A DNA stretch of 64,000 nt. Source: Manihot esculenta. Taxonomy: Eukaryota > Streptophyta > Magnoliopsida > Malpighiales > Euphorbiaceae. The stretch is from positions 20,585,051-20,649,050 of the forward strand of contig NC_035172.2 of assembly GCF_001659605.2 (NCBI RefSeq), written 5' to 3'. A program made the position numbers and the translations under genes. This document shows positions 20,075-31,077 of this stretch, one piece after another; the first letter of the stretch is position 1; every line of letters starts with the position of its first letter. Below the pieces are notes generated by a model. It made no database searches, was not told the origin of the DNA, and was given only the letters and a program-made list of their open reading frames with translations.

Positions 20075-20146
20075 GTTCGGACCCGAGGAACCGAGGACCC
20101 CAGCAGTGAGTGAGCTGCTTCAGTGTCTGGTCAGAGCTAGCCAGAG
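20075..20146 (+). other. Exon-like block with flanking splice-site sequences (LTR1)
   Basis: Preceded by CCACCTGTGTAG and followed by GTGAGTGG, this 72-nt block starts GTTCGGACCCGAGG and ends CCAGAG. The same bounded block of 70-72 nt is at 27692-27763, 35310-35381, 51203-51272 and, on the minus strand, 53535-53604, 60993-61062 and 62972-63043. No RNA evidence is available. Confidence 0.4.
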
Positions 20147-20332
20147 GTGAGTGGAAACAAGCTTAATGTTTTAAATCAAGTAACTAAATGTTTTGAGCAT
20201 GCTTCACGCATCATGATGATATGTAATAGGTTGATTGCATTAGTTCACGAATATGTTGCATTGCATTTTCCTTTGCGCTTGTGGGTGAATGCTGTATGAT
20301 CCAATTAGTCCACGAGACATAATATATGATAT

Positions 20333-20542
20333 GACAGGAAGACCAGGACCCCATGCTACGGCCTGGCACGAGACTTAATAGATATATAATGTGACAGGAA
20401 GACCAGGACCCCATGCTACGGCCTGGCACGAGGCTTTATGTATGTTATGACAGGAAGACCAGGACCCCATGCTACGGCCTGGCACGAGACATAATATATG
20501 ATATGACAGGAAGACCAGGACCCCATGCTACGGCCTGGCAAG
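20333..20542 (+). repeat. Four-unit 56-60-bp minisatellite in LTR1
   Basis: Units starting GACAGGAAGACCAGGACCCC begin at 20333, 20393, 20449 and 20505 and each end near GCCTGGCACGAG. LTR2 (27950-28160) and LTR3 (35568-35778) have the same four. Subfamilies A, B and C have different repeats at this place. Confidence 0.9.
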
Positions 20543-21150
20543 AGACTATGTTGGGACTAATTGGTGACAGGTTCACCCTTGATGTGGATTGTCTGTGATA
20601 TGATGCATTTCATGAAAGCATGAACTTTAATATAGTGTTTTTAGTTTCTGCTCACTGGGCTTTTAGCTCACCCCTCTCCCCTAACCCCAGGTTTGCAGGT
20701 ACGGGATAGATAGCGAAGGCAAGAAGAGAAAAGTCATATGTATGTAATAGCTAGCGTATGTGGACATGACAAATGATAAGAATGTAATTATGTTATTGAG
20801 GATAGAGTTGTGCTTGACCATAGTATATGTTAATCCCTTGGTATGTACATGATCTTGTGTTTGATATTGATGTAAACCAACTCACCATATGATGTATAGC
20901 CCTTGAGGCTTTGATGAGATCCCACAGAGGGATTAATGTTTATGTATATGATGAATACAGTGCACGCACAGGTTGAGTTTGGTGTATGAAGAAAAAGAAA
21001 AGTTTTTAAATTCTTATGTATGTTTGTTGATCATGTATGGGATTAAACAGGTAAACAGGATGTATGTAGGCTTGCTACGGGTTCCGGCGGCCTTAAGCCG
21101 ACCTGAATCCTAGCGCCGGTAGCGGTCCGGATTTCCGGGGCGTTACAGAG

Positions 21151-21162
21151 TGGTATCAGAGC
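21151..21162 (+). other. Primer-binding site, initiator tRNA-Met (copy 1)
   Basis: TGGTATCAGAGC, the standard match to the initiator tRNA-Met 3' end, follows LTR1 after GAG. Confidence 0.95.
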
Positions 21163-21384
21163 CCTAGGTTCATATGGTCGGACCTAGAGTGTCGGGCTCA
21201 TAGAAGTTATAGAAGGTCAAGCACAATAGGCAAAAATCATGTCCACTAGGATAGGATGTAGTGTCCTGTCTTGCTATGATTGTATGATATGCTATGTGTG
21301 TAATGTAGCTGTGAGGTTCATGCTTGCCGACATGAACCATTTAATGCTAATGTTATGTGATGTTTACTGTTCTCAGAAAACAGG

Positions 21385-24300
21385 ATGAGAGGAACCTGTC
21401 GATCTGCACGATTGACTGGAATACCACCTCAAGACGAGGGCACTGATGCCCGTCCTTCAACATTGCCTAGGGCAATGTCAAGTAGGTCCAGCAGGGACCG
21501 AGCAATGAGAGACCCTAGAAGGTCTTTAGATCTGGGAAGAAGCAGATCAGTCAGAGGAACAGTGCAGGGAGGTATGTCGGAGGATATGGGGGATCAGATG
21601 GATGTTGATCAAAGGAGGGATGGCAGTTTGGGCGTCAGTATGTCAGAAGAGGGTATGGGAGAATCCCAAGGAGGCACTCAGGCCTCGGGATTTGTTCAGC
21701 CACCTCACTATCCGCCCTACACCCAAAATCCCGGGTATTCGATGGGAGGTACATCGGATTACCCTAGTTTTAACCCTTACTCCACACAGATGCCATACCC
21801 ACCATACTACCCACCATATCCACAGTACCCAATGTACCCACCTCCACCATACTATCCAAATCCAGTAAACCCTACCTCAGGGGATGCTGTACCTCCTCCA
21901 CCACCAGCACCTACCGTCCCAGATACCCAGATACCTCAACCTAGCTCATCTGGGGGAAGTAAGGCTAAAATGACAGATTACATGAAGTTGGGTGCTCCCC
22001 AGTTTGAGTCAGGTGATGACCCGTTTGTATATTTGGAGAAGGTTAAGATGATCACAGAGGAGATTGGGGCCGATGATAGTAGAGCCATTCAGATGGCTGG
22101 TTTCACCTTGAAATGCAAAAAGGCCCGTGAGTGGTTCAAAAACTATGTGAAGCCGAGGGTGGATAGCCTATCGTGGGAGGAGTTCGCTAATGAATTTGCA
22201 GGATGGGCTTTCCCTGATAGTTCAAGGGAATTGAAGATGATAGAATTCGAGCAATTGAGGCAAACAGATGAGATGAGTGTAGACGAATACACTGACAGGT
22301 TTATGGAGTTGCTGCCATTTGCTGGGCAAGATCTTAGCACAGACCAGAAGAAGTCGAGGAGGTATATCATGAAGCTCCATCCCAGGTATTCCTCCTTGGT
22401 ACAGTCAGCAGATAGAGAGAGTTTTCACGCCATAGTAGACATGGCTAGGAGAATGGAGGCTAGTGCCATCGTTCAGGGGACAGTCAAACAGACAGTGGCA
22501 CAAGCTTCTGGTTCTAAAACTCCGGGTGGGGGAAGGTTAGATCCCTCTACCTTGAGTGCAGCAGCTTCAGGCAGTAAGAGATGGGGTAAGCCCAAGGGTA
22601 AGAAGAATAAGTTCTGGAACAAGGTCAAGTCTAGTCTGGGATTTGGCAGTGGTTCTAGTTCTGGGGCGGATAATGCAGCTTGTGCGAAGTGTGGTAGGCC
22701 ACACAGGGGTTTATGCCGGTTTGGGACGACGACCTGCTACAGATGTGGGCAAGAGGGGCATATGTCATGGCAATGCCCTAAAACAGTTCCTATGGCACAG
22801 ACACAGCAGACAGCTTCAGGAAGTGTGGCACAGCCAGTAGCTCCAGCTGCTACCCAGGCCAGTGGCAGAGGCAGAGGGAGAGGGTCGGCTTCTTCCTCAG
22901 CAGGATTCAGAGGTGAAGGTCCATCAGCTCCAGCCAGGATCTTCACCATGACGCAGCAGGAGGCTAACACATCCAACACCGTGGTGTCAGGTAATCTCAT
23001 CATTGGGTGTTCTGATGTGTATGCATTAATGGACCCGGGTGCATCTCACTCTTTTATTGCACCGAGAGCCGTTCAGAGGTTAGGGTTGATGGTCTCTGGG
23101 TTAGAGTGTCCCCTATGGGTCAGTGGACCCAAGTGTGACCCGTCAGTTGCAGAGTCAGTCTGCCAGTGTAGTCCAGTTTTTATAGAGGGAAGATGCTTGT
23201 CCGCCGACCTTGTGGTTCTAGATTTGACAGACTTTGACGTCATTCTAGGGATGGATTGGCTATCTACCCATGGTGCTACCTTGGACTGCAGGGACAAGGT
23301 AGTTACGTTCAGATGTCAGGATGGGTCAGAGGTCGTCTTCAGAGGAGACAAGAGGGGTACACCTAGAGGACTGATATCAGCTCTTCAGGCTCGTAGGTTG
23401 CTTAGGAGGGGATGTCAGGGGTTTTTGGCTCATGTGAGGGAACTAGACAGTCAGGTTAGAGAGCCCGCCTCAGTGCCAGTGGTCAATGACTTTTTAGATG
23501 TTTTCCCAGACGAGCTTCCAGGACTACCGCCTGCAAGGGAGATAGAGTTTGAAATAGAGCTGATGCCTGGAATTAGGCCTATCTCTATCCCTCCCTACAG
23601 GATGGCACCAGCTGAGATGAAAGAATTGAAAGAACAGTTGCAGGAACTGGTAGACAAGGGTTTCATCCGACCGAGTACCTCACCTTGGGGTGCTCCAGTA
23701 CTCTTTGTGAAGAAAAAGGATGGATCCCTCAGACTTTGTATCGACTACAGGCAGTTGAACAAAGTCACCATCAAGAATAAGTACCCATTGCCAAGGATCG
23801 ACGATCTATTCGACCAGTTAGCAGGAGCGGGTTGTTTCTCCAAAATAGATCTGAGATCAGGGTACCATCAGTTGAGGATAAGGGAAGAAGACATACCGAA
23901 GACAGCATTCAGGACCAGATATGGGCACTATGAGTTCCTTGTGATGCCGTTCGGGCTAACTAACGCCCCTGCAGCATTCATGGACCTCATGAACAGAGTA
24001 TTCAGACCATACCTTGATCACTTCGTTATTGTCTTCATAGATGATATCCTAGTGTATTCCAGGAATGCAGAGGAGCATGCCCAACATCTGAGGATTGTAT
24101 TACAGACCTTGAGGGAACATGGCTTGTATGCCAAGTTCTCCAAGTGTGAGTTCTGGTTAAGGAGCATATCATTCTTGGGGCATATAGTGTCAGAGAATGG
24201 GATAGAAGTGGACCCCAAGAAGGTTGAAGCTGTGACTAACTGGCCACGACCCACCTCAGTGACAGAGATCAGAAGCTTCTTGGGTTTGGCTGGTTATTAC

Positions 24301-26376
24301 AGGAGGTTCGTACAGGACTTCTCCAAAATTGCAGCTCCTTTAACCAGATTGACCAGAAAGAATCAGAGGTTCGAGTGGACCGATCAGTGTGAAGAAAGTT
24401 TTGAGGAGCTTAAGAAGAGGTTAACTTCAGCACCAGTGTTAGCTCTGCCAACTAGCAATGAGGACTTCACAGTGTTCTGTGATGCATCCAGAGTAGGTTT
24501 GGGTTGTGTGTTGATGCAGAATGGCAAGGTGATCGCTTATGCTTCTAGACAGCTAAAGAGGCATGAGTTGAATTACCCCACACACGATCTTGAGATGGCA
24601 GCAGTCATCTTTGCACTCAAGATGTGGAGGCATTACCTCTATGGGGTAAAATGTGAGATCTTCACAGATCATAAGAGCCTGCAGCACATCTTGAGTCAGA
24701 GAGATTTGAATTTGAGACAGAGGAGATGGGTAGAACTGCTCAGTGACTATGATTGCAGAATCCAGTACCATCCGGGTAAGGCGAATGTTGTGGCAGACGC
24801 CCTAAGCCGGAAGTCACTAGGCAGTTTATCCCACATCACGGCAGAGAGGAGACCGGTGGTGAAGGAGTTTTACAAGCTCATGAATGAAGGCCTACAGTTA
24901 GAGTTGTCTGGTACAGGTGCTTTGATTGCACAGATGAGAGTGACACCCGTGTTTCTGGAGCAGGTGGCTCAGAAACAGCATGAGGACCCAGAGTTAGTGA
25001 AGATTGCCAGGGCTGTTCAGTCAGGCAAAAACAGTGAGTTCAGATTCGACAGTAAGGGGATCCTCCGCTATGGGAATAGACTATGTGTACCAGATGACAT
25101 CGGACTTAAAGGAGACATTATGAGAGAGGCTCATAATGCAAGATACAGCATTCACCCTGGAGCCACCAAGATGTATCAAGATCTGAAGAGAGTGTATTGG
25201 TGGCCAGCTATGAAGAGGGAAGTGGCGCAATTCGTGTCAGCCTGCGAAATATGTCAGAGGGTGAAGCTGGAACATCAGAAGCCGGCTGGAATGCTTAACC
25301 CGCTACCGATTCCAGAGTGGAAATGGGAGAATATCGCTATGGATTTTGTAGTGGGGTTACCGGCAACATCCAACAGACTAGACTCCATATGGGTGATTGT
25401 GGACAGACTCACCAAATCTGTTCACTTCATTCCAGTTAGGAGCAACTACTCTGTGGATAAGTTAGCACAGGTTTATGTGGATGAGATTGTCAGACTACAT
25501 GGGGTTCCTGTTTCAATAGTGTCAGATAGAGGGCCCCAGTTCACTTCCAGGTTTTGGCGGAGTCTGCAGGGTGCTATGGGTACCAGGTTGGATTTCAGTA
25601 CTGCCTTCCACCCCCAGACTGATGGACAGTCAGAGAGGACCATCCAGACAATAGAGGATATGCTCAGGATGTGTGTGCTAGATTTTGGCGGTTCTTGGAG
25701 GCAACATCTACCTTTGGTGGAGTTTGCCTACAATAACAGCTATCATGCTAGCATAGGGATGGCTCCATATGAAGCTTTGTATGGGAGGAAGTGCAGATCA
25801 CCTGTTTGCTGGGAAGAGGTTGGAGAGAGGTCCTTAGCAGGGCCTGAGCTTGTAGAGATCACCAGCAGGGTGGTGCCCATGATCAGAGAAAGGATAAAGA
25901 CTGCCACCAGCAGGCAGAAAAGTTATGCAGACATCCGCAGGAAACAGGTAGAGTTTCAGGAGGGGGATCTAGTATTGCTCAAGGTGTCTCCGATGAAAGG
26001 GGTGGTTCGGTTCGGAAAGAAAGGTAAGCTAGCTCCACGGTACATCGGACCCTTTGAGGTCTTGCAAAAAGTTGGGAATGTATCGTACAAGCTGGACTTG
26101 CCTGCTTCTATGGAGAGAATCCATCCGGTTTTCCATGTTTCCATGTTGAGGAAGTTCGTGTCAGATCCGAGCAAGGTTCTTAGCGAGCCTGATGTGGAGA
26201 TCCAAGAGGATCTCACTTATGTAGAGCAGCCAATACGGATTCTAGACACTCAGATCAGAAAGTTGAGGAACAAGGAAATCCCGATGGTGAAAGTCCTTTG
26301 GAACCACCACAATTTGGAGGAATGCACTTGGGAGACCCGGGAGTCCATGCTCCAGCAGTACCCCCACCTCTTCTAA
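21385..26376 (+). CDS. Intact gag-pol polyprotein with chromodomain (Tekay/Del-like), copy 1
   Basis: One uninterrupted frame of 1663 codons starts at an ATG just after the leader. Order: basic Ser/Arg-rich head and a Pro/Tyr-rich segment (1-190); gag capsid (about 200-365); CCHC zinc knuckle C451, C454, H459, C464; protease with D550-P-G-A (most relatives have D-S/T-G); reverse transcriptase with FIDD at 884-887; RNase H with D1033, E1070, D1095, D1138; integrase with zinc residues H1250, H1258, C1287, C1290 and catalytic D1320, D1381, E1417; C-terminal chromodomain 1612-1663. The polyprotein copies its RNA to DNA and inserts it. The chromodomain of such elements is thought to guide insertion to particular chromatin. 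With no break and near-identical LTRs, the copy looks recently active. The other frames over this gene are shadows. Confidence 0.96.
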   Translation: MRGTCRSARLTGIPPQDEGTDARPSTLPRAMSSRSSRDRAMRDPRRSLDLGRSRSVRGTVQGGMSEDMGDQMDVDQRRDGSLGVSMSEEGMGESQGGTQASGFVQPPHYPPYTQNPGYSMGGTSDYPSFNPYSTQMPYPPYYPPYPQYPMYPPPPYYPNPVNPTSGDAVPPPPPAPTVPDTQIPQPSSSGGSKAKMTDYMKLGAPQFESGDDPFVYLEKVKMITEEIGADDSRAIQMAGFTLKCKKAREWFKNYVKPRVDSLSWEEFANEFAGWAFPDSSRELKMIEFEQLRQTDEMSVDEYTDRFMELLPFAGQDLSTDQKKSRRYIMKLHPRYSSLVQSADRESFHAIVDMARRMEASAIVQGTVKQTVAQASGSKTPGGGRLDPSTLSAAASGSKRWGKPKGKKNKFWNKVKSSLGFGSGSSSGADNAACAKCGRPHRGLCRFGTTTCYRCGQEGHMSWQCPKTVPMAQTQQTASGSVAQPVAPAATQASGRGRGRGSASSSAGFRGEGPSAPARIFTMTQQEANTSNTVVSGNLIIGCSDVYALMDPGASHSFIAPRAVQRLGLMVSGLECPLWVSGPKCDPSVAESVCQCSPVFIEGRCLSADLVVLDLTDFDVILGMDWLSTHGATLDCRDKVVTFRCQDGSEVVFRGDKRGTPRGLISALQARRLLRRGCQGFLAHVRELDSQVREPASVPVVNDFLDVFPDELPGLPPAREIEFEIELMPGIRPISIPPYRMAPAEMKELKEQLQELVDKGFIRPSTSPWGAPVLFVKKKDGSLRLCIDYRQLNKVTIKNKYPLPRIDDLFDQLAGAGCFSKIDLRSGYHQLRIREEDIPKTAFRTRYGHYEFLVMPFGLTNAPAAFMDLMNRVFRPYLDHFVIVFIDDILVYSRNAEEHAQHLRIVLQTLREHGLYAKFSKCEFWLRSISFLGHIVSENGIEVDPKKVEAVTNWPRPTSVTEIRSFLGLAGYYRRFVQDFSKIAAPLTRLTRKNQRFEWTDQCEESFEELKKRLTSAPVLALPTSNEDFTVFCDASRVGLGCVLMQNGKVIAYASRQLKRHELNYPTHDLEMAAVIFALKMWRHYLYGVKCEIFTDHKSLQHILSQRDLNLRQRRWVELLSDYDCRIQYHPGKANVVADALSRKSLGSLSHITAERRPVVKEFYKLMNEGLQLELSGTGALIAQMRVTPVFLEQVAQKQHEDPELVKIARAVQSGKNSEFRFDSKGILRYGNRLCVPDDIGLKGDIMREAHNARYSIHPGATKMYQDLKRVYWWPAMKREVAQFVSACEICQRVKLEHQKPAGMLNPLPIPEWKWENIAMDFVVGLPATSNRLDSIWVIVDRLTKSVHFIPVRSNYSVDKLAQVYVDEIVRLHGVPVSIVSDRGPQFTSRFWRSLQGAMGTRLDFSTAFHPQTDGQSERTIQTIEDMLRMCVLDFGGSWRQHLPLVEFAYNNSYHASIGMAPYEALYGRKCRSPVCWEEVGERSLAGPELVEITSRVVPMIRERIKTATSRQKSYADIRRKQVEFQEGDLVLLKVSPMKGVVRFGKKGKLAPRYIGPFEVLQKVGNVSYKLDLPASMERIHPVFHVSMLRKFVSDPSKVLSEPDVEIQEDLTYVEQPIRILDTQIRKLRNKEIPMVKVLWNHHNLEECTWETRESMLQQYPHLF

Positions 26377-26447
26377 GGTTAGTTGAGAGGTGTTCCATGT
26401 GCTATGTATGTATGTTGGGTTGTTTTGCTATGCTTGTACTAGTTGAG

Positions 26448-26469
26448 GAACATTCGGGGACGAATGTTC
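26448..26469 (+). other. 9-bp-stem hairpin with GGGA loop before the polypurine tract (copy 1)
   Basis: Arms GAACATTCG and CGAATGTTC surround GGGA. It sits about 70 bp after the stop codon and 2-3 bp before the polypurine tract. The same hairpin is at 34066-34087 and, on the minus strand, at 54805-54826. Confidence 0.75.
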
Positions 26470-26471
26470 TT

Positions 26472-26484
26472 AAGGGGGGGAGAA
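26472..26484 (+). other. Polypurine tract before LTR2
   Basis: AAGGGGGGGAGAA directly precedes the LTR start and would prime plus-strand DNA synthesis. Confidence 0.9.
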
Positions 26485-26661
26485 TGTAATACCCGGCTAG
26501 ACTCCGGTATCGAAATTCCTACCGTCCGGTGGAATTTGGGTGTCGGAAACCTCTAGAAGGGTAAGAGCATGTTTTTATGAAATGTTTTCATGTTTTTAAT
26601 GTTTTTAAGTATGATTTTAAATAAGTTTTTGCATGAAAATTCTTTAAGGAAAAAAACCAGG

Positions 26662-26848
26662 TTCGGCCGCCGAAACTCACTTTCGGCCGCCGAACATGCA
26701 TGGACTTTGGGAGGCACGTTAGGCCCCCGAAAGTCTAAGTGAGGGAAGTGCAGGTTCGGCCGCCGAACCTTATGTTCGGCCGCCGAACATTGCATGGATG
26801 CGGAGGCACATTCGGCCCCCGAACGTGGCCTGGCCAGCCACTATAAAA
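26662..26848 (+). promoter_or_regulatory. LTR2 promoter: four GCC-core palindromes and TATA box
   Basis: TTCGGCCGCCGAA occurs at 26662 and 26682 and twice more before TATAAAA at 26842. It is the same layout as LTR1 minus one module. Confidence 0.5.
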
Positions 26849-27691
26849 GGGTCCCCTTGGTCCGCACGGGCGAGCTTTTTCTCTCCCATTGTCGGCCAAG
26901 GTGAGTCTCCACCGTTCCTCCCTCGATCTTGAGTGTTTCCTCTAGATCTTTCATGGTTTTAACAAGTTTTCATCTTGCTTTGAAGTTTTTAAGCTTTGGA
27001 ATCAAGTTTTGAGCAAGTTTTGAGCTTGGAGGCCCAAGGAGCTAGATTTCTCCCAACTCCAAGTTAGATCGCCTCTACTCTCGATCTTCAAGAGGTAAGA
27101 GTCGATCTTGAACTCTTGTAATGTTTTAAATAAGTTTCCTGTAAGATTCATGGGATTAAAGGCATGTTTAGTTCATGTGTAGGCTTATGGGTTTATGTTG
27201 TGATTTTGAGCAATGTAGCTTGATTGTGTGTGAATGAAGTGTTGTAGATGGGGTATATGCATGTTTGAGACCCCTAGGAACTTGTATGTGTGTTTTGGTT
27301 AAGATATATGCATGATCTATGGTTTTGGAAGGCAGGAGGTTCATTTGAACCAAGTTTCTGCCGTTTGGCAGAAACCAGGTTCGGCAGCCGAAGGGAGTTT
27401 CGGCCGCCGAACCCCTCTTGTGGAGGCAGCTTTCGGCTGCCGAAGGTGCCCCCGAAAAGAGACTTTCGTCTCTGTCTGGCACTTTCGGCCGCCGAAGGTG
27501 CCGCCGAACCTAGCTGAGTTTCGTCTCTGTCCAGGACTTTCGGCCGCCGAAGGTGCCGCCGAAGGTGCCCTGTTCAGCCATTTCATGCATATTTTCTGTG
27601 ATGTTTTCATGATGTTTTAGGGGGTTTTTGGGGGATATATTAGAGTTATGTTTATATATGTTTGGTCCCTCATTGGAGTCCACCTGTGTAG

Positions 27692-27763
27692 GTTCGGACC
27701 CGAGGAACCGAGGACCCCAGCAGTGAGTGAGCTGCTTCAGTGTCTGGTCAGAGCTAGCCAGAG
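27692..27763 (+). other. Exon-like block with splice-site sequences (LTR2)
   Basis: 72 nt between TGTGTAG and GTGAGTGG, identical to the LTR1 block by eye. Confidence 0.4.
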
Positions 27764-27949
27764 GTGAGTGGAAACAAGCTTAATGTTTTAAATCAAGTAA
27801 CTAAATGTTTTGAGCATGCTTCACGCATCATGATGATATGTAATAGGTTGATTGCATTAGTTCACGAATATGTTGCATTGCATTTTCCTTTGCGCTTGTG
27901 GGTGAATGCTGTATGATCCAATTAGTCCACGAGACATAATATATGATAT

Positions 27950-28160
27950 GACAGGAAGACCAGGACCCCATGCTACGGCCTGGCACGAGACTTAATAGAT
28001 ATATAATGTGACAGGAAGACCAGGACCCCATGCTACGGCCTGGCACGAGGCTTTATGTATGTTATGACAGGAAGACCAGGACCCCATGCTACGGCCTGGC
28101 ACGAGACATAATATATGATATGACAGGAAGACCAGGACCCCATGCTACGGCCTGGCAAGA
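27950..28160 (+). repeat. Four-unit minisatellite in LTR2
   Basis: Same four units as in LTR1, starting with GACAGGAAGACCAGGACCCC. Confidence 0.9.
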
Positions 28161-28767
28161 GACTATGTTGGGACTAATTGGTGACAGGTTCACCCTTGAT
28201 GTGGATTGTCTGTGATATGATGCATTTCATGAAAGCATGAACTTTAATATAGTGTTTTTAGTTTCTGCTCACTGGGCTTTTAGCTCACCCCTCTCCCCTA
28301 ACCCCAGGTTTGCAGGTACGGGATAGATAGCGAAGGCAAGAAGAGAAAAGTCATATGTATGTAATAGCTAGCGTATGTGGACATGACAAATGATAAGAAT
28401 GTAATTATGTTATTGAGGATAGAGTTGTGCTTGACCATAGTATATGTTAATCCCTTGGTATGTACATGATCTTGTGTTTGATATTGATGTAAACCAACTC
28501 ACCATATGATGTATAGCCCTTGAGGCTTTGATGAGATCCCACAGAGGGATTAATGTTTATGTATATGATGAATACAGTGCACGCACAGGTTGAGTTTGGT
28601 GTATGAAGAAAAAGAAAAGTTTTTAAATTCTTATGTATGTTTGTTGATCATGTATGGGATTAAACAGGTAAACAGGATGTATGTAGGCTTGCTACGGGTT
28701 CCGGCGGCCTTAAGCCGACCTGAATCCTAGCGCCGGTAGCGGTCCGGATTTCCGGGGCGTTACAGAG

Positions 28768-28779
28768 TGGTATCAGAGC
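28768..28779 (+). other. Primer-binding site, initiator tRNA-Met (copy 2)
   Basis: TGGTATCAGAGC follows LTR2 after GAG. Confidence 0.95.
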
Positions 28780-29001
28780 CCTAGGTTCATATGGTCGGAC
28801 CTAGAGTGTCGGGCTCATAGAAGTTATAGAAGGTCAAGCACAATAGGCAAAAATCATGTCCACTAGGATAGGATGTAGTGTCCTGTCTTGCTATGATTGT
28901 ATGATATGCTATGTGTGTAATGTAGCTGTGAGGTTCATGCTTGCCGACATGAACCATTTAATGCTAATGTTATGTGATGTTTACTGTTCTCAGAAAACAG
29001 G

Positions 29002-31077
29002 ATGAGAGGAACCCGTCGATCTGCACGATTGACTGGAATACCACCTCAAGACGAGGGCACTGATGCCCGTCCTTCAACATTGCCTAGGGCAATGTCAAGT
29101 AGGTCCAGCAGGGACCGAGCAATGAGAGACCCTAGAAGGTCTTTAGATCTGGGAAGAAGCAGATCAGTCAGAGGAACAGTGCAGGGAGGTATGTCGGAGG
29201 ATATGGGGGATCAGATGGATGTTGATCAAAGGAGGGATGGCAGTTTGGGCGTCAGTATGTCAGAAGAGGGTATGGGAGAATCCCAAGGAGGCACTCAGGC
29301 CTCGGGATTTGTTCAGCCACCTCACTATCCGCCCTACACCCAAAATCCCGGGTATTCGATGGGAGGTACATCGGATTACCCTAGTTTTAACCCTTACTCC
29401 ACACAGATGCCATACCCACCATACTACCCACCATATCCACAGTACCCAATGTACCCACCTCCACCATACTATCCAAATCCAGTAAACCCTACCTCAGGGG
29501 ATGCTGTACCTCCTCCACCACCAGCACCTACCGTCCCAGATACCCAGATACCTCAACCTAGCTCATCAGGGGGAAGTAAGGCTAAAATGACAGATTACAT
29601 GAAGTTGGGTGCTCCCCAGTTTGAGTCAGGTGATGACCCGTTTGTATATTTGGAGAAGGTCAAGATGATCACAGAGGAGATTGGGGCCGATGATAGTAGA
29701 GCCATTCAGATGGCTGGTTTCACCTTGAAATGCAAAAAGGCCCGTGAGTGGTTCAAAAACTATGTGAAGCCGAGGGTGGATAGCCTATCGTGGGAGGAGT
29801 TCGCTAATGAATTTGCAGGATGGGCTTTCCCTGATAGTTCAAGGGAATTGAAGATGATAGAATTCGAGCAATTGAGGCAAACAGATGAGATGAGTGTAGA
29901 CGAATACACTGACAGGTTTATGGAGTTGCTGCCATTTGCTGGGCAAGATCTTAGCACAGACCAGAAGAAGTCGAGGAGGTATATCATGAAGCTCCATCCC
30001 AGGTATTCCTCCTTGGTACAGTCAGCAGATAGAGAGAGTTTTCACGCCATAGTAGACATGGCTAGGAGAATGGAGGCTAGTGCCATCGTTCAGGGGACAG
30101 TCAAACAGACAGTGGCACAAGCTTCTGGTTCTAAAACTCCGGGTGGGGGAAGGTTAGATCCCTCTACCTTGAGTGCAGCAGCTTCAGGCAGTAAGAGATG
30201 GGGTAAGCCCAAGGGTAAGAAGAATAAGTTCTGGAACAAGGTCAAGTCTAGTCTGGGATTTGGCAGTGGTTCTAGTTCTGGGGCGGATAATGCAGCTTGT
30301 GCGAAGTGTGGTAGGCCACACAGGGGTTTATGCCGGTTTGGGACGACGACCTGCTACAGATGTGGGCAAGAGGGGCATATGTCATGGCAATGCCCTAAAA
30401 CAGTTCCTATGGCACAGACACAGCAGACAGCTTCAGGAAGTGTGGCACAGCCAGTAGCTCCAGCTGCTACCCAGGCCAGTGGCAGAGGCAGAGGGAGAGG
30501 GTCGGCTTCTTCCTCAGCAGGATTCAGAGGTGAAGGTCCATCAGCTCCAGCCAGGATCTTCACCATGACGCAGCAGGAGGCTAACACATCCAACACCGTG
30601 GTGTCAGGTAATCTCATCATTGGGTGTTCTGATGTGTATGCATTAATGGACCCGGGTGCATCTCACTCTTTTATTGCACCGAGAGCCGTTCAGAGGTTAG
30701 GGTTGATGGTCTCTGGGTTAGAGTGTCCCCTATGGGTCAGTGGACCCAAGTGTGACCCGTCAGTTGCAGAGTCAGTCTGCCAGTGTAGTCCAGTTTTTAT
30801 AGAGGGAAGATGCTTGTCCGCCGACCTTGTGGTTCTAGATTTGACAGACTTTGACGTCATTCTAGGGATGGATTGGCTATCTACCCATGGTGCTACCTTG
30901 GACTGCAGGGACAAGGTAGTTACGTTCAGATGTCAGGATGGGTCAGAGGTCGTCTTCAGAGGAGACAAGAGGGGTACACCTAGAGGACTGATATCAGCTC
31001 TTCAGGCTCGTAGGTTGCTTAGGAGGGGATGTCAGGGGTTTTTTGGCTCATGTGAGGGAACTAGACAGTCAGGTTAG
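29002..31077 (+). pseudogene. gag-protease part of copy 2, ends at a frameshift
   Basis: The frame is the same as the first ~680 residues of copy 1 (gag, zinc knuckle, protease) with one changed residue near the start (Arg for Cys at 5). At 31039-31044 there is a run of six T where copy 1 has five (23422-23426). The frame shifts there and ends at 31077, so reverse transcriptase and integrase are not made in frame. The gag part could still be expressed. Ribosomal slippage at the T-run is possible in principle, but copy 1 needs none, so I treat this as a mutation. Confidence 0.9.

Larger units (their letters stand above)
18848..21147 (+). repeat. LTR1 of the chromovirus array (2300 bp)
   Basis: It starts TGTAATACCCGG and ends GGGGCGTTACA. 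It is 20 bp longer than LTR2 and LTR3 because of one extra GCC-palindrome module around 19045-19064. It holds a TATA box at 19225-19231, palindromes on both sides, splice-like sites at 19284, 19478, 20074/20147 and 20690, and a four-unit minisatellite at 20333-20542. Confidence 0.95.
26485..28764 (+). repeat. LTR2, middle LTR shared by both internal copies (2280 bp)
   Basis: It serves as 3' LTR of copy 1 and 5' LTR of copy 2. It has four upstream GCC palindromes and TATAAAA at 26842-26848. It lacks the extra 20-bp module of LTR1, like LTR3. It also lacks the two single-base changes of LTR3 (34400 and 35720), like LTR1. This mosaic fits a recombinant LTR. Confidence 0.95.

Noticed and set aside
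20333..20542. Regularly spaced repeats resembling a CRISPR array
   Set aside because: Plant LTR context, only four units with near-identical spacers and no cas genes; it is a minisatellite.
31043..31077. Programmed -1/+1 frameshift site for gag-pol at the T-run
   Set aside because: The near-identical copy 1 has a continuous frame with five T, so no recoding is needed; a one-base insertion is simpler.
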